Part shown: one piece after another, positions 35,003 to 46,336 of the stretch
Layout of the letters: each line of letters opens with the position of its first letter
Numbering within the stretch: position 1 is the stretch's first letter
NCBI RefSeq assembly: GCF_904846525.1
Contig: NZ_CAJHAZ010000008.1
Location: 62,001-126,000 of the forward strand
Length of the DNA: 64,000 bases
Direction: 5' to 3'
DNA from: Psychrobacter sp. 1044
GTDB taxonomy: Bacteria > Pseudomonadota > Gammaproteobacteria > Pseudomonadales > Moraxellaceae
Program-made: the position numbers and the translations under genes
The notes under the pieces: generated by a model
What the model was told of the DNA's origin: nothing
The model's input: the letters and a program-made list of their open reading frames with translations, nothing else
The model's database searches: none

Positions 35003-36814
35003 TTAAGGCTCAACGATCTGCGTGACCGGTACTTGCTCAACGCTGGTTTCGTTATACGTCGTCTGTTTGGTAACGACTCCTACGGCAGCATCTTTTTTAC
35101 CATCATTATTGACGTCAACGACAGCGGTCGGCTCAAAGGTAGCCGTTTCCGATGGTTGCGCTTGTTTAATGGCGTTCGCTTCTTGTGCAGAAGCAACTCG
35201 CGCTGAGCTAGCCGCATCGATAGCATTTGCCGCTTTTGCTTTATTGCTATTGGCAGGTAGATTCACTAGTTGCACTAAGTTTTTATGTGGTACAGGAATC
35301 GCCGTTGGTACATCCAGATTGGCACCGCCACCCAGCACTTGGTATAGCTCGACTTGGCTCACGATTTTTTGTAGCTCTAAATCCAAAATACCTTGCTGCG
35401 TTGAGAACAATGAACGCTGTGCATCTAGCACATCTAGATAGTTGGCGATACCTGCTTTAAAGCGTGCATCTGCTATCTGGAATGTTTGTTCAAAGTTATC
35501 TTGTAGACGGTATTGTGCTTCAAGCTGCTCACCCAGCGTGGCTCGTGTCGCGAGTACGTCTGACACTTCACGGAATGCGGTTTGGATAGATTTCTCGTAG
35601 CCTGCGAGCGTTTGTTCACGCTCAATTTTAGCCACATCGTAATTGGCATCTAGGCGACCAGCGTCAAAGATAGGCACGCTAATGCTTGGACCAAACGACC
35701 AACCGACAGCGCCGCTTTTGAATAAGTCATCTAAACTGCCGCTACTAACCCCAATGCTACTGGCTAAGCTGATAGACGGGAAATAAGACGCGCGTGCCAC
35801 TTCGATATTGGCACCAGCGGCTTTTAGGTTGTATTCTGCTTGCAGTACATCTGGGCGATAACGTAGCAACTCACTTGGTAAGCCTGCACTAAATATCTGC
35901 TGGCTAGTGATGTTGCTGACTGCTGGTGTTGGAATTAGATTGGTTGGAATCGGTCCACCCACCAAGAACTGCAAGGCGTTACGTGATTTTAAAATGCTGC
36001 TTTGTGCCCGTAGGACAGCAAGTTTGGCATTTTCTAATGACGCACTGGCTTGCAAAGATGGCAGCTTCGGATCAATGCCTGCTTCAAAGCGTTTATCAGC
36101 GATAAACAGGGACTTTTCACGACTCTCAACCGTGGCTTCTGCCAGCTTTAACTGCGCTAAGCTATAGCTCAAGTTGGCATAGCTCTGAGCGATATTACTA
36201 ATCAAGCTGATTTGGGTCGAATCTTTGGCCGCTGTAGTGGCTAAGAAATTCTGTAGCGCTTGATCTTTTAAGCTAGCAATTTTGCCCCAAAAGTCCAACT
36301 CGTAATTAGCCAAGCCTAGGTTGACGTTATAGCTACTATTGGGGTTTTTGTCAGTTCTATTTTGTGCTTGACGCGTGTATCCACCACTACCATTAATCGC
36401 TGGTAGATCATTAAGATCGGTAATTTGATACTGTGCACGTGCTTTCTCGATTGCTAAACGAGCACTTTCGAAATCTTTGTTGTTTTCTAACCCTAAAGCA
36501 ATCAAGCCCTTTAAACGCTCATCGCTATAAAAATTCTGCCAGCGTTGACCCGCAATACTTGCTTGATCAGCGCTACTAACTGTTTCTTTATCGAATGCCC
36601 CGTAGGTTTGTTCGATAGGGATATTTGGCTCAGCAAGCACAGGGCGCATATCTGCTTTTGGAATCGTGTTACAAGCAGCCATGCTCATCGCTAAAACGGT
36701 CAAGCCGATTAGGCGACCAGCATTTCTGCGCATATGTGAGCCCGCTGGTTGCACAGTGATAGCAATATTTGCTACCGCTGCTGAGTTGGTGTTATATGTT
36801 TTCTGAGCACTCAT
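35003..36814 (-). CDS. RND efflux outer-membrane channel (OprM/AdeK family)
   Basis: A 603-residue outer-membrane channel lipoprotein of the TolC/OprM (NodT) family. The signal peptide ends SMAACN with Cys48 as the lipid anchor; two OEP repeats cover about residues 90-285 and 320-510. It has ATGA overlap with the RND pump gene, so it is translationally coupled and last in the operon. It is about 110 residues longer than typical members. The extra tail contains DVNNDGKKD (567-575), a dockerin/EF-hand-like calcium loop, and then a Val/Thr-rich end. The start at 36814 is favoured by the overlap, although a start at residue 28 would give a more usual signal peptide. Confidence 0.92.
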   Translation of the reverse strand: MSAQKTYNTNSAAVANIAITVQPAGSHMRRNAGRLIGLTVLAMSMAACNTIPKADMRPVLAEPNIPIEQTYGAFDKETVSSADQASIAGQRWQNFYSDERLKGLIALGLENNKDFESARLAIEKARAQYQITDLNDLPAINGSGGYTRQAQNRTDKNPNSSYNVNLGLANYELDFWGKIASLKDQALQNFLATTAAKDSTQISLISNIAQSYANLSYSLAQLKLAEATVESREKSLFIADKRFEAGIDPKLPSLQASASLENAKLAVLRAQSSILKSRNALQFLVGGPIPTNLIPTPAVSNITSQQIFSAGLPSELLRYRPDVLQAEYNLKAAGANIEVARASYFPSISLASSIGVSSGSLDDLFKSGAVGWSFGPSISVPIFDAGRLDANYDVAKIEREQTLAGYEKSIQTAFREVSDVLATRATLGEQLEAQYRLQDNFEQTFQIADARFKAGIANYLDVLDAQRSLFSTQQGILDLELQKIVSQVELYQVLGGGANLDVPTAIPVPHKNLVQLVNLPANSNKAKAANAIDAASSARVASAQEANAIKQAQPSETATFEPTAVVDVNNDGKKDAAVGVVTKQTTYNETSVEQVPVTQIVEP

Positions 36815-39800
36815 TGTGTATTGTCTCCAAAGCTTGCAGGCTGATAATTCTCAGAAGGCGTTGGGTTTTGCGGGTCAGGCGTACTATTATCATCATCTTT
36901 ATTGTTTGGTTTATTATTCTCGTATTTGTACGGGAACATACTACGTACCCAAATATAAAACATGGGAATAAAGAAGATACCTAACAATGTCGCGGTCACG
37001 ACGCCACCTAGTACACTGGTACCGATGGCATTTTGACTGCCTGAACCAGGACCTGTGGCGATAAATAATGGCACAACACCCAGTCCAAAGGCAAGCGAGG
37101 TCATGATAATCGGGCGCAAACGTTGACGCGCTGCTGTCATGACAGCTTCTCTCAGACTATAGCCTTCCTCTTGGTGCTCTTTTGCAAACTCAATGATTAA
37201 GATAGCATTTTTAGCGGATAGACCAACGACTGTGAGTAGACCTACCTGCAAATAAATATCGTTATTAAAGCCACGTAGCCAAGTAAAGATGACTGCACCT
37301 AATACCCCAAGTGGAATGACCAATAGCACAGAGAAGGGGATAGACCAGCTTTCATACAAGGCTGCTAGACATAAGAATACCACCAAGATTGAAAGCGCGT
37401 ATAGCATCGGCGCTTGTGCACCTGACTTTTGCTCTTCAAGTGACATACCCGTCCACTCATAGCCCACACCTTCAGGCAGATTCTCCATCATTGCTTCCAT
37501 CGAACTCATCGCTTCACCCGTACTTAGACCAGGTGCAGCACTCCCTTGAATATTCATCGATGGTAAGCTGTTATAACGGGTCAGACGCGGTGAGCCAGAT
37601 TGCCATTCGCTGCTAGAGAACGCATCAAATGAAATCATTTCACCTACATCGTTGCGTACATACCATTTAGCAATATCTTCAGGATTAGTACGGCTGCTTG
37701 GTTCACCTTGAACAAAGACGCGTTTAATACGCCCGCGATCGACGAAGTCATTAATATAACTTGAGCCCCAAGCGGTAGAAATAACGCTATTAATACTAGC
37801 AAGTGACAAGCCATAAGCAGCGGCCTGCTCTTGATTAATATTCACTTTTAACTGCGGTGCATCTTCTTGACCATTTGGACGAACGCCTGCGACTTTGTCG
37901 TTTTGCGCAGCCATGCCAAGCAGCATATTACGTGCTTCGAGTAGACCCTCATGTCCAAGGTTACCGGTGTCTTGAATCATTAAGTCAAAACCACTGGCGT
38001 TACCAAGTTCGGTAATGGCTGGCGGTACAATCGCAAATACTTGTGCTTCATTTAGTTGGGTAAAGAAGTAACCCATGGCGCGATCAGCGACAGCCTGTGC
38101 AGTGTTTTTTTCACCGGGACGATCAGCCCAATCCGATAAACGTACAAAGGCCAGTCCCATATTCTGCCCTTGTCCTGCAAAACTAAAACCTGCGATCGTA
38201 AAGACTGAAGCGATATTATCGCCTTCTTGGGTACTGTAATAATCACTGACTTTATCGAGCACTTCTTGCGTTTCATCAAGCGTCGCACCAGCAGGTAACT
38301 GAACCAAGGTAAACATAATACCTTGATCTTCTTCTGGTAAGAACGATCCGGGAATACGTAAGAATACCACTGCCATAATACCGATAATGGCAGCATAAAG
38401 AATTAAGTATAGCCACTTCAAGCGGAAACTTTTGCCAACTAAATTCTCGTAACTACGACTGACTTTATAAAACGAGCGGTTAAACCAACCAAAGAAGCCT
38501 TTTTGCTCTTCTGTATTGCCTTTATCATGGCTCTTGCTACGCTTGAGTAAGGTCACACAAAGGGCAGGGGTAAAAATAAGCGCTACTAAGGCTGATAGCA
38601 CCATGCTGGTAATCAAGGTGATAGAGAACTGACGATAAATCACACCTGTTGAGCCACCGAAGAATGCCATCGGTACGAATACGGCAGATAGAATCAGCGC
38701 AATACCAATAACGATTTTACTAATTTCGCCCATCGATTGTACGGTAGCATCCTTAATAGAGATATCAGGATCTTCTTCCAAGATACGCTCGACGTTTTCG
38801 ACGACGACGATCGCATCATCGACCAACAGACCGATGGATAGTACCATGGCAAACATGGTCAAGACGTTAATACTAAAACCAGCGATGTAAAGTACAGCGA
38901 AGGTGCCAAGTAGTACGACAGGTACGGCAAGAGTAGGAATGATGGTCGCACGCCAGTTCTGTAAGAAAACGAACATGACGATAAATACGAGAACAATTGC
39001 CTCAAGCAGTGTCATAACCACTTGTTCGATAGACAAGCGCACAAATGGTGTGGTGTCATAAGGGATAACGGATGTTAGACCTGCTGGGAAGTTTGCTTCC
39101 AGCTCTGCCATACGAGCCCCAACGGCTTCACGAGTTTCCAGTGCATTTGCACCACCTGCCAATGAAATACCAAGACCGGCTGCTTCTTTACCATTGTATA
39201 GCGACACTACGCCGTAGTCTGCACTACCAATCTCAACCTCTGCCACATCACCTAAACGCACTTTTGCGCCAGCAGTATCGGTTTTTAATAGAATGTTTTT
39301 AAATTCATCAGGCGTTTGTAGATAGCTTTGAACCGTGACAGTCGCATTGATAACCTGTTGACTGGTATCAGCAGGTGCTTGACCTAGCTGACCGGCAGAT
39401 ACTTGGGCGTTTTGTGCCCGTACTGCCTCAACCACATCAGCTGGCACCATGTTATAGCTACGTAAGCGCGCTGGATCTAACCAAATGCGCATGGCATAAG
39501 CAGAACCAAAAACTTGTACTTCACCAACACCTTCCACACGGCTTAACTGGTCAACAACGTTTGAGTTGACATAATCGGCGATATCCGCACGATCCATGCT
39601 GCCATCTTCAGAAATAAAACCTTGCACCATTAAAAAGCTGCTAGAGGATTTATTAACGTTGACGCCTTGACGCTGTACCGACTCGGGTAGTGAGCTCATG
39701 GCGGCTTGGAGTTTGTTCTGTACCTGTACCTGTGCAGTATCAGAATCCGTACCATTTTCGAAAGTGAGCGTAATGGATGCAGCGCCATTCGAGGAGCTCG

Positions 39801-40041
39801 ATGACGACATATACATCAGCCCATCAAGACCCTTCATGCGTTGCTCAATAATCTGAACGACTGAATCTTCAACCGTCTGAGCATTAGCACCAGGATAGCT
39901 TGCGCTGACTGAAATCGTCGGTGGTGCAATACGTGGATACTGCTCAATCGGTAAGTTAATGACCGATATCACCCCGATGAGCATGACTAAAATAGCCATA
40001 ACCCATGCAAAAATAGGGCGATTAATAAAAAAACGTGACAT
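36811..40041 (-). CDS. RND multidrug efflux pump, AcrB/MexB-type (HAE1)
   Basis: A 1076-residue inner-membrane proton-driven multidrug pump. The N-terminus [21 protein letters not shown] is typical (shown as [19 protein letters not shown]). The proton-relay Asp pair lies in [19 protein letters not shown], the funnel/pore segment and gate loop [10 protein letters not shown] are present, and the second half repeats the fold ([20 protein letters not shown]). It is the central gene of adaptor-pump-channel, overlapping the channel gene by four bases. It extends about 35 residues past the usual end with an Asn/Asp/Pro-rich tail. Substrates cannot be predicted; AdeIJK and MexAB-OprM are the closest known systems. 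No local regulator gene is present. Confidence 0.96.
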   Translation of the reverse strand: MSRFFINRPIFAWVMAILVMLIGVISVINLPIEQYPRIAPPTISVSASYPGANAQTVEDSVVQIIEQRMKGLDGLMYMSSSSSSNGAASITLTFENGTDSDTAQVQVQNKLQAAMSSLPESVQRQGVNVNKSSSSFLMVQGFISEDGSMDRADIADYVNSNVVDQLSRVEGVGEVQVFGSAYAMRIWLDPARLRSYNMVPADVVEAVRAQNAQVSAGQLGQAPADTSQQVINATVTVQSYLQTPDEFKNILLKTDTAGAKVRLGDVAEVEIGSADYGVVSLYNGKEAAGLGISLAGGANALETREAVGARMAELEANFPAGLTSVIPYDTTPFVRLSIEQVVMTLLEAIVLVFIVMFVFLQNWRATIIPTLAVPVVLLGTFAVLYIAGFSINVLTMFAMVLSIGLLVDDAIVVVENVERILEEDPDISIKDATVQSMGEISKIVIGIALILSAVFVPMAFFGGSTGVIYRQFSITLITSMVLSALVALIFTPALCVTLLKRSKSHDKGNTEEQKGFFGWFNRSFYKVSRSYENLVGKSFRLKWLYLILYAAIIGIMAVVFLRIPGSFLPEEDQGIMFTLVQLPAGATLDETQEVLDKVSDYYSTQEGDNIASVFTIAGFSFAGQGQNMGLAFVRLSDWADRPGEKNTAQAVADRAMGYFFTQLNEAQVFAIVPPAITELGNASGFDLMIQDTGNLGHEGLLEARNMLLGMAAQNDKVAGVRPNGQEDAPQLKVNINQEQAAAYGLSLASINSVISTAWGSSYINDFVDRGRIKRVFVQGEPSSRTNPEDIAKWYVRNDVGEMISFDAFSSSEWQSGSPRLTRYNSLPSMNIQGSAAPGLSTGEAMSSMEAMMENLPEGVGYEWTGMSLEEQKSGAQAPMLYALSILVVFLCLAALYESWSIPFSVLLVIPLGVLGAVIFTWLRGFNNDIYLQVGLLTVVGLSAKNAILIIEFAKEHQEEGYSLREAVMTAARQRLRPIIMTSLAFGLGVVPLFIATGPGSGSQNAIGTSVLGGVVTATLLGIFFIPMFYIWVRSMFPYKYENNKPNNKDDDNSTPDPQNPTPSENYQPASFGDNTQ

Positions 40042-40075
40042 AGTATATTCCTAGTCTTCCTATCTTTGAATGGAA

Positions 40076-41473
40076 TTAGTTAGCGGTAGACTCTGCTGGT
40101 TTCTGAGCAGTGGCATCTTTGCTAACTGGCTTATCCATCGCTTTAGCAGCTTGCGGCGGCGTCTGGGCATTAGGGGCACCTTCTTTAGCTGGTGCTGGGT
40201 TTGGATTCTCTAATGGCTTAACGACCACTTCTTGTTCAGGCTTAACTTTTGAGCCGCCGATAACAACTATCTTGTCCCCTGCTTGTAAGCCGTCAGTGAC
40301 AACCCACTGGCCTTTATAAGTGCCATTAATAGTGACAGGACGTACTTGGATTTTATTATTTTCATCAACGATGTAAACTTGCGTCTCACTTTTCGGTGTA
40401 CGCATTACGGCGCTTTGCGGTACCAATGCAGCATTGGTAATCACGCTCTGTGTCAAACGTGCCGTCACATACATACCAGGCAGCAAGATATTATTGCTGT
40501 TTGGGAAAATAGCACGCAAGGTCACAGCGCCTGTTGATTCATCAACCTTTGCTTCAGATAAAGCAAGCTTGCCGCGTGCTGGGTAGACTGAGCCATCTTC
40601 TAATACCAACTCAACCGAATTCATACCCGGCTGTGCTTTGCCTTCAGCGATTTGCTGACGCAGCTTTAATAGCTCAGAGGATGATTGACTGATATCAACA
40701 TAGATAGGATCTAAGCGTGAGATAGTCACCAGCGGATCAGCTTGACCTGCGCTGACCAAAGTACCAGCGGTGACACTAGAGCGGTCAGTACGACCTGCCA
40801 GCGGGGCACGTACGATGGTACGGTTAAGATCTAGGTTACTAGCATCTAAACCCGCTTGAGCAGTTTGAATGCCTGCTTTTGCACTTTCGATGCCTGCTTG
40901 TGTCTGTCCAACAGCGGCGGCCGCACTTTGTACCGCTGCTTGTGCAGTACGTACTTGTGTTTGTGCTTGCTCATACTGCTGCTTTGAGATGGCGTCGATG
41001 CTGACCAAGCCTTGTAAGCGCTGTAAATCATTTTGCGCTTGTGCTAATGATGCTTGACGGCTGGCTAGCTCGGCTTTTGCATTGGCATTATTTGCTTGTG
41101 CTGTCTGGTAATTTGCTTGTGCTTGTTGCACTGCTGCTTGACCACTGGTGACAGAAGAAGCGTAGTTATCAGTATTGATACGATAAAGTGGCTGGCCTTT
41201 TTTGACGTTGCCGCCTTCACGGAACAATACTTCGTCAATAACGCCATTAACTTGTGGGCGGACGTCGGCAGTCTGATAAGCCGTGGTACGTCCAGAAAAA
41301 GTCTGTACTTGGGGTACAGTATCGAGCGTGACAGTCTGGACGTTAACAACCGCAGGCGGCATCTGCTGCTGTGCGGCATCTGCGCCAGCGGCGTCCTCGT
41401 TTTTGTCACAGCCAATCAGTACAGCTCCAGATAGTACAGATGCTATTACAAGCGCAAGAGTAGAGTGCTTCAT
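40076..41473 (-). CDS. RND efflux periplasmic adaptor (MexA/AdeI-like)
   Basis: A 465-residue membrane-fusion protein. The signal peptide ends AVLIGC with Cys22 as the lipid anchor. Biotinyl-lipoyl half-motifs (ADVRPQVNGVIDEVLFREGG and RIVRAPLAGRTDRSSVTAGTL, each seen in part) flank a long Ala/Gln-rich alpha-hairpin (about 105-215), and beta-barrel and membrane-proximal domains follow. A Pro/Ala/Lys-rich tail of about 45 residues is extra. I set the start at ATG 41473: GAGGAC lies seven bases before it, while the longer frame would need TTG at 41488. First gene of the operon; 34 bp separate it from the pump gene. Confidence 0.95.
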   Translation of the reverse strand: MKHSTLALVIASVLSGAVLIGCDKNEDAAGADAAQQQMPPAVVNVQTVTLDTVPQVQTFSGRTTAYQTADVRPQVNGVIDEVLFREGGNVKKGQPLYRINTDNYASSVTSGQAAVQQAQANYQTAQANNANAKAELASRQASLAQAQNDLQRLQGLVSIDAISKQQYEQAQTQVRTAQAAVQSAAAAVGQTQAGIESAKAGIQTAQAGLDASNLDLNRTIVRAPLAGRTDRSSVTAGTLVSAGQADPLVTISRLDPIYVDISQSSSELLKLRQQIAEGKAQPGMNSVELVLEDGSVYPARGKLALSEAKVDESTGAVTLRAIFPNSNNILLPGMYVTARLTQSVITNAALVPQSAVMRTPKSETQVYIVDENNKIQVRPVTINGTYKGQWVVTDGLQAGDKIVVIGGSKVKPEQEVVVKPLENPNPAPAKEGAPNAQTPPQAAKAMDKPVSKDATAQKPAESTAN

Positions 41474-42093
41474 CAATGTCCTCGGCAATAGGTATAAAAT
41501 AAGTAATGACAGTATAAAAAGTTTATCAATAAATCTAAGCGTATTGAATATAAAAATGAGTATTGATTCTAATGATCTTTACTTTCTTGGCTAAATTTGT
41601 TCTTAATAATATGAATTTAGCCAAACATCACTATTAGAACCTCTAATAGCGATATAAGTATCAAGTATCGGTGTAAGAATCTTAAGCATCAAAGCTGTAG
41701 CCAAACCACAACCTTGATTAGTAAAGTTAACGAGTAATTATAAACTATCGGGATAACCCCACAGTCAAGTAGTTGAGCGCAGGATTTATGGTTAGAAATC
41801 GTAATATCAGCTTTTGTGAATGCATTAAATGCTGTCATGGCAAGCGCCATCTTCATTAACAGCTAATGTACAGTCATACAACTGTCAATGAGAAATAATT
41901 GTAAACTTTTGTGAAAATAGCATAACCATATAGATTGTAAGGTCTTTAATGAATGATAAATAAGGTTTGCCAACAAAACAAAAACTTTAGCAACTATTAA
42001 CTGTGACCATTAACACAATTACTCATTAAGGGTCTTTACCAACAGCTAATGGCTGCTAGCCGCAAGTATTGACAGCTGTTATGACGATACTGA
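41474..42093. other. 620-bp intergenic stretch between the efflux operon and ispB
   Basis: AT-rich with no coding capacity. It must contain the efflux operon promoter near 41490-41600. No TetR or MarR gene and no strong operator dyad is visible. No terminator with T-run for ispB is evident. Confidence 0.4.
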
Positions 42094-43119
42094 CTACAGC
42101 AAGCGTGCGCTAGCCAATTCAGTCAATTGATATAAGCCTGTGCGATAACGATTGTCAGGTAGCGTACTCAGTGCTTGTTGCGCCAGCTTGGTTTCTTCCC
42201 AAGCCCGCTGCTTACAGTAATCTAATGATCCTGAGCGGCGCACTAGCTCAATAAGTTGCTCAGCGTTCGGTGTCTTTCCAGTTTGTACAGCCACACGCAA
42301 CTGTTCATAGCCTTCGATGTCGCTGTCTTTTAGCAGCTCAAGTGCTTTGATGGTCGGTAGGGTTGGCTTGCCTTCAGCGAGGTCGTCTCCTAAATTTTTG
42401 CCCATTAGCTCACTATCACCACTATAGTCGAGTACATCATCGATAATTTGAAAAGCATTGCCAAAGTGCTGACCAAAATCGCCTAAAGCCTGCATATGCT
42501 CTATTCTGTCTTGTAAAATTGCAGCGCCTTGAGTCGCCATCATAAACAGCCGCGAGGTTTTACCATCAATAATGCGCAAGTAATCCTCTTCTGTCGCAGC
42601 AGGGTTGTGCTGATGCTGGAGCTGCAATACTTCGCCTTCAGCGATATCGCAGGTGCCATCTGAGAATACTTGCAACAGTGGTAAGCTTTGGAAGCCAACT
42701 AATAAATTAAAGGCGCGAGCAATCAGATAGTCACCGACCAGTACCGCGGTGGCATTATCCCATGTGGCATTAGCAGTCGGCTTACCACGGCGCTGTCCTG
42801 ACTCATCAATCACATCGTCATGAACCAAGGTCGCTGTATGCAGCATTTCAGTAATAGCGGCTAGATGCATGGCTTTTTCTGAGGGCTTGTCCTCAAACAT
42901 GCGTGCACATAACAAGGTAATCAGCGGGCGCATGCGCTTACCACCAGCATTGATTACATGCTGTGAGACGCTCATTACCAGCTGAACTTTGGAATTAAGA
43001 CTACCGAATACTTGCTTGTCCATAATCTCAAAATCATCCGCCACGATACTTTGAATATAAGCATAATTAGGCGTTGATTGAGTCATTGAATCTGTTTTAT
43101 GTGAAGGGATGCTGGTCAT
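42094..43119 (-). CDS. ispB: Octaprenyl (polyprenyl) diphosphate synthase
   Basis: A 341-residue trans-prenyltransferase that builds the long isoprenoid side chain of ubiquinone. The first aspartate-rich motif is in ATLVHDDVIDESGQRRGKP and the second in QIIDDVLDYSGD; AGGKRMRP and the GKTSRLF segment are also typical. It diverges from rplU-rpmA, as is common in gammaproteobacteria. Two starts are possible (43119 and 43086, twelve codons apart); neither has a clear ribosome site. Chain length (C40 or C45) cannot be read from the sequence with certainty. Confidence 0.94.
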   Translation of the reverse strand: MTSIPSHKTDSMTQSTPNYAYIQSIVADDFEIMDKQVFGSLNSKVQLVMSVSQHVINAGGKRMRPLITLLCARMFEDKPSEKAMHLAAITEMLHTATLVHDDVIDESGQRRGKPTANATWDNATAVLVGDYLIARAFNLLVGFQSLPLLQVFSDGTCDIAEGEVLQLQHQHNPAATEEDYLRIIDGKTSRLFMMATQGAAILQDRIEHMQALGDFGQHFGNAFQIIDDVLDYSGDSELMGKNLGDDLAEGKPTLPTIKALELLKDSDIEGYEQLRVAVQTGKTPNAEQLIELVRRSGSLDYCKQRAWEETKLAQQALSTLPDNRYRTGLYQLTELASARLL

Positions 43120-43670
43120 AATAAATAGTCATATTAATAAGAATAAAGAGAATTTTTTATAGCCTTAGTTTTATAGATAGGTAAGGCATTATTTTCTATA
43201 ATAGCATAGCTATGCCTTTAGATTGTGGGTTAAAACGTGCCTAAAACATCGCGCCTATCTTTTAAATAAGATTTACTATATATAGAAATTGACATAAAAA
43301 CTGTAAAAGTTGGCTGAAATTTCACTAGAATTAATGGTCATTTATCGGCGACATTTAAGCTCATTTAAGAGATGTATAAAAGGCTGTAAGTCGCTGATTA
43401 TATAAGTTATAATAGCCGCTATTATTATATAGTGTTTTTTTGTTGGAGTAGCATCTTGGATGCGCTCTTAATCAGCAGTAGATATAATAAAAAGTGAGGT
43501 GGTTATTCGTGTAACTGCCTTACAAAAACCAGTCAAACAAGTGAGATAGACGGCTTGCTTTTATGAGCAAAAAGCCGTAAAATCTTGCCTTTAATTTTTC
43601 CCTGTCGTGTTCGTCGTAAAAGCGTTGGTATAACATCAGCCACGGCACACGGGTTAAACGGAGTCATACA
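43120..43670. other. 551-bp divergent region between ispB and rplU
   Basis: Contains promoters for both. A TATAAT at 43408-43413 with weak -35 is the best plus-strand candidate, giving a 5' leader of about 250 nt before rplU; leader-mediated control is possible but no conserved structure was recognised by eye. Confidence 0.4.
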
Positions 43671-43982
43671 ATGTACGCAGTAATCAAAACTGGTGGTAAA
43701 CAGCACCGTGTAGTTGTCGATGAGTTGCTTAAAGTTGAACTACTAAAAGCAGAAACTGGCGCAACAATCAAATTCGAAGATGTATTGATGATTGTTGACG
43801 GCGAAACTGTCAAAATCGGTCAGCCTATCGTTGAAGGTGCTAGCGTTGAAGTTGAAGTGGTTGAACATGGTCGCGGCGAAAAAATCCGTATCGTTAAGCA
43901 CAACCGTCGTAAGCATTATCACAAAGAGCAAGGTCACCGCCAATGGTATACCTTGTTAAAAATCAAAGCCATTAATGCCTAA
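43671..43982 (+). CDS. rplU: 50S ribosomal protein L21
   Basis: A 103-residue ribosomal protein of the large subunit. The opening [14 protein letters not shown] and the ending [19 protein letters not shown] are diagnostic, and length is standard. It binds 23S rRNA. It is followed 91 bp later by rpmA in the universal rplU-rpmA order. ACGGAG lies before the start. The Val/Glu-rich middle is normal for the family. Confidence 0.99.
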   Translation: MYAVIKTGGKQHRVVVDELLKVELLKAETGATIKFEDVLMIVDGETVKIGQPIVEGASVEVEVVEHGRGEKIRIVKHNRRKHYHKEQGHRQWYTLLKIKAINA

Positions 43983-44073
43983 TTATCCACTTAGCAATTA
44001 CTGCTAAATAGTGCACTAAACGCTTAAGAGTTATCGCATCAGCGATAAGTCAAATTAACAAGGAGATTTTCCC

Positions 44074-44331
44074 ATGGCACATAAGAAAGCTGCCGGTTCA
44101 AGCCGTAATGGTCGTGATTCAAACCCAAAAATGCTAGGCGTTAAAATCTTTGGTGGCCAAGCTATCACAGCTGGTAACATCATCGTTCGTCAACGTGGTA
44201 CAGAATTCCACGCAGGCGAAGGCGTTGGCATGGGTCGTGATCATACTTTATTTGCACTGAATGACGGTGTGGTAAAGTTTGCGACCAAAGGTAAGTTCAA
44301 CCGTCGTTATGTAATGGTTGAAAGCGCATAA
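44074..44331 (+). CDS. rpmA: 50S ribosomal protein L27
   Basis: An 85-residue large-subunit protein whose N-terminal tail reaches the peptidyl-transferase centre. It starts [19 protein letters not shown], without the cleaved extension of Firmicutes, and contains [17 protein letters not shown] and [19 protein letters not shown] precedes the start. Second gene of the rplU-rpmA operon, ended by a strong terminator. Confidence 0.99.
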   Translation: MAHKKAAGSSRNGRDSNPKMLGVKIFGGQAITAGNIIVRQRGTEFHAGEGVGMGRDHTLFALNDGVVKFATKGKFNRRYVMVESA

Positions 44332-44379
44332 TTGCCCATCTAGGTTGTTTTAGTCAAAGACTAAAATGATCCGATGACT

Positions 44380-44418
44380 AAAAGCCTCTATTACCGTTTG
44401 GTAGTAGGGGCTTTTTTT
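44380..44418 (+). terminator. Terminator of rplU-rpmA
   Basis: AAAAGCCTCTATTACC pairs with GGTAGTAGGGGCTTTT and is followed by a T-run. Confidence 0.92.
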
Positions 44419-44781
44419 TAGTTATTTTCGTAGGGGTTAAGGATGCTAAATTGGCTTTATGCTGCTAAACAACATTACGAAATAACGTTAGGAAATAATG
44501 AATAGTCAAAAAACTCACCATCCATGCGGTTTATTATTGTGTAGCCACTTATGATCACAAAAATGGTCAAAAGAGTAGTTACAAGCGTGTATGGCAGCGG
44601 TAGTAAAGATTGCAAATCATGACTAGGCGTGTAATAAAAAAACTGGCACACTGTTGTCATTGTTTATAAGCACCCGTTTTATGGTTGCTAGATAAACATT
44701 TATGGAAAACAAAAATTTTAATAAGATGTCTTATTTTAAAGCGACAATTTTTAAGCGATTATGCATTTTTAGAGAGGATTT
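44419..44781. other. 363-bp gap before lolA with no gene
   Basis: Presumably the lolA promoter. A 61-codon minus-strand frame across it lacks start signals. Nothing else seen. Confidence 0.4.
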
Positions 44782-45471
44782 ATGATGACTTTATCAACCA
44801 ACAAAACAACTTTAAAACAAAAAATGATGAACGGTGCTTTAGCTGGTGTATTAATGACATCGCTTGGTGTCGCAGCCCCAATGATGGTATTGACACAATC
44901 AGCTACTGCTGCACCAGCTGATAATTTGACCGCTGCCAAACGTTTAAACAAGCTGCTGACAAATACCAAAAGCATGACGGCTAACTTTAGCCAAACGACC
45001 AAAGGTGCCAACAGTGGTACTTTTACAGGTACGATGAGTGTACAACGCCCAAATAATTTCCGCTGGGAAACAAAGTCGCCGTCACAGCAACTGATCGTCG
45101 CTAATGGTAACTCCATGTGGGTTTATGACAAAGATTTAGAGCAAGCGACCAAGCAAAACGTTGACAGCCAAGTTGGCAATACACCAGCACTGCTGTTATC
45201 AGGCGACCCAAGCCAAATTGACAAGAATTTTAAAATTACCCAGCCATATGACAATAAAAATTACTACGTGCTGTACCCAAAATTAGACAGTGCTAGCTTT
45301 AAGAGCTTGTCAATGAGTTTTAGCGGTGGTAAGCCAGTGATGATGGTGCTAAATGATAGCCTTGGTCAAACCACTTCCATCAAATTTAGTGGTATCAAAC
45401 TGAACCCAAGCATTAGTAGCAGTCAGTTTAAGTTTACGCCACCAAAAGGCGTTGATGTTATTAATCAATAA
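44782..45471 (+). CDS. lolA: Outer-membrane lipoprotein carrier protein LolA
   Basis: A 229-residue periplasmic chaperone that carries lipoproteins from the LolCDE exporter to the outer membrane. A rather long signal peptide (Met1 to about residue 45, ending SATAAP) precedes the mature domain. That shows NTKSMTANFSQTTKGA, RPNNFRWETKSPSQQLIV and NGNSMWVYDKDLEQATKQ, typical of LolA. AGAGGATTT lies before two adjacent ATGs (44782 and 44785). Monocistronic here, with its own terminator; the usual ftsK neighbour is absent. Confidence 0.93.
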   Translation: MMTLSTNKTTLKQKMMNGALAGVLMTSLGVAAPMMVLTQSATAAPADNLTAAKRLNKLLTNTKSMTANFSQTTKGANSGTFTGTMSVQRPNNFRWETKSPSQQLIVANGNSMWVYDKDLEQATKQNVDSQVGNTPALLLSGDPSQIDKNFKITQPYDNKNYYVLYPKLDSASFKSLSMSFSGGKPVMMVLNDSLGQTTSIKFSGIKLNPSISSSQFKFTPPKGVDVINQ

Positions 45472-45530
45472 CAGGCCGTTATCAAGAGCCAATTATTAAA
45501 GACCAATCAAAGACTTTATTGATTAAATAG

Positions 45531-45563
45531 AAAAGACAGATCCTATGCGGTCTGTCTTTTTTT
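45531..45563 (+). terminator. Terminator of lolA
   Basis: AAAAGACAGA-loop-TCTGTCTTTTTTT. Confidence 0.88.
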
Positions 45564-45654
45564 GAATAAAGGTTCTCTGGAAAATAATGCTAAATCTCTT
45601 CTATATCATGTTTTAAATGCTTAATGATTTTTAAAGGCTTCACGCTCTAAAGGC

Positions 45655-46269
45655 TTAAGACATCGCTTTGATAGCGCTGATATCTGGCATCGGTGGTAAC
45701 TCGCCCAACTCACTTAGTCCAAAGGCATCTAAAAATTGTGGCGTGGTATGTAGCAATGCTGGGCGACCCAAGGTTTCTTTGTAACCTTTCTCTTCAATCC
45801 AGCCTTTATCAAATAGTTGACGCAATATATTGCTTGATAGCGTCACACCGCGCACGTGCTCTATGTCGCTACGAGTCACTGGCTGCTTGTAAGCAATCAC
45901 ACTAAGTGTCTCAAGTAAGGCTTGGCTCAGGCGTTCTTGGCGTTGCGGGAAGACGCGTTGAATTAAGGCACTATAATTATTCGCGATTTGCAGTCGATAA
46001 CCGCTGGCAGTTTCGTGCAAGCTTAGCACACCCATATCCAAGCGCTGTCTTAGCAGCGCCAAAACCTGTGTTAGCTCTTTAGCCGTTAAAGACAGGTGTT
46101 CTCTTAAGACAGTGGCGGTGAGGGGCGCTTCTGACGCATGTAATAGCACTTCGATATGCTTGCTTAAGTCTTCTAGATGCTGTCGCTGCTCATTGGTCAA
46201 TGACAGTAAAGCGGTAGATAATGAGGATGGTTTGTCATAATCTTGCTTGGTATTGTCAGTATCTGTCAT
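45655..46269 (-). CDS. scpB: Segregation and condensation protein B
   Basis: A 204-residue winged-helix protein that, with ScpA, binds SMC-type condensin. Typical segments are HIEVLLHASEAPLTATVLREHL, ALLETLSVIAYKQPVTRSDIEHVRGV (here seen as LSVIAYKQPVTRSDIEHVRG) and the GRPALLHTTPQFLDAFGL end. It follows scpA by 67 bp on the minus strand in the order trpS-scpA-scpB. Length is normal. Main role: chromosome compaction and partition. Confidence 0.95.
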   Translation of the reverse strand: MTDTDNTKQDYDKPSSLSTALLSLTNEQRQHLEDLSKHIEVLLHASEAPLTATVLREHLSLTAKELTQVLALLRQRLDMGVLSLHETASGYRLQIANNYSALIQRVFPQRQERLSQALLETLSVIAYKQPVTRSDIEHVRGVTLSSNILRQLFDKGWIEEKGYKETLGRPALLHTTPQFLDAFGLSELGELPPMPDISAIKAMS

Positions 46270-46336
46270 TAGAAAGCGACTCTTTTTAAATGATAATGTG
46301 TATCGATATTTATAAGAATAGATAGGTCGATAATAA

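Noticed and set aside
44475..44660. 61-codon minus-strand frame between rpmA and lolA
   Set aside because: No ribosome site, no family, antisense to the lolA leader region.
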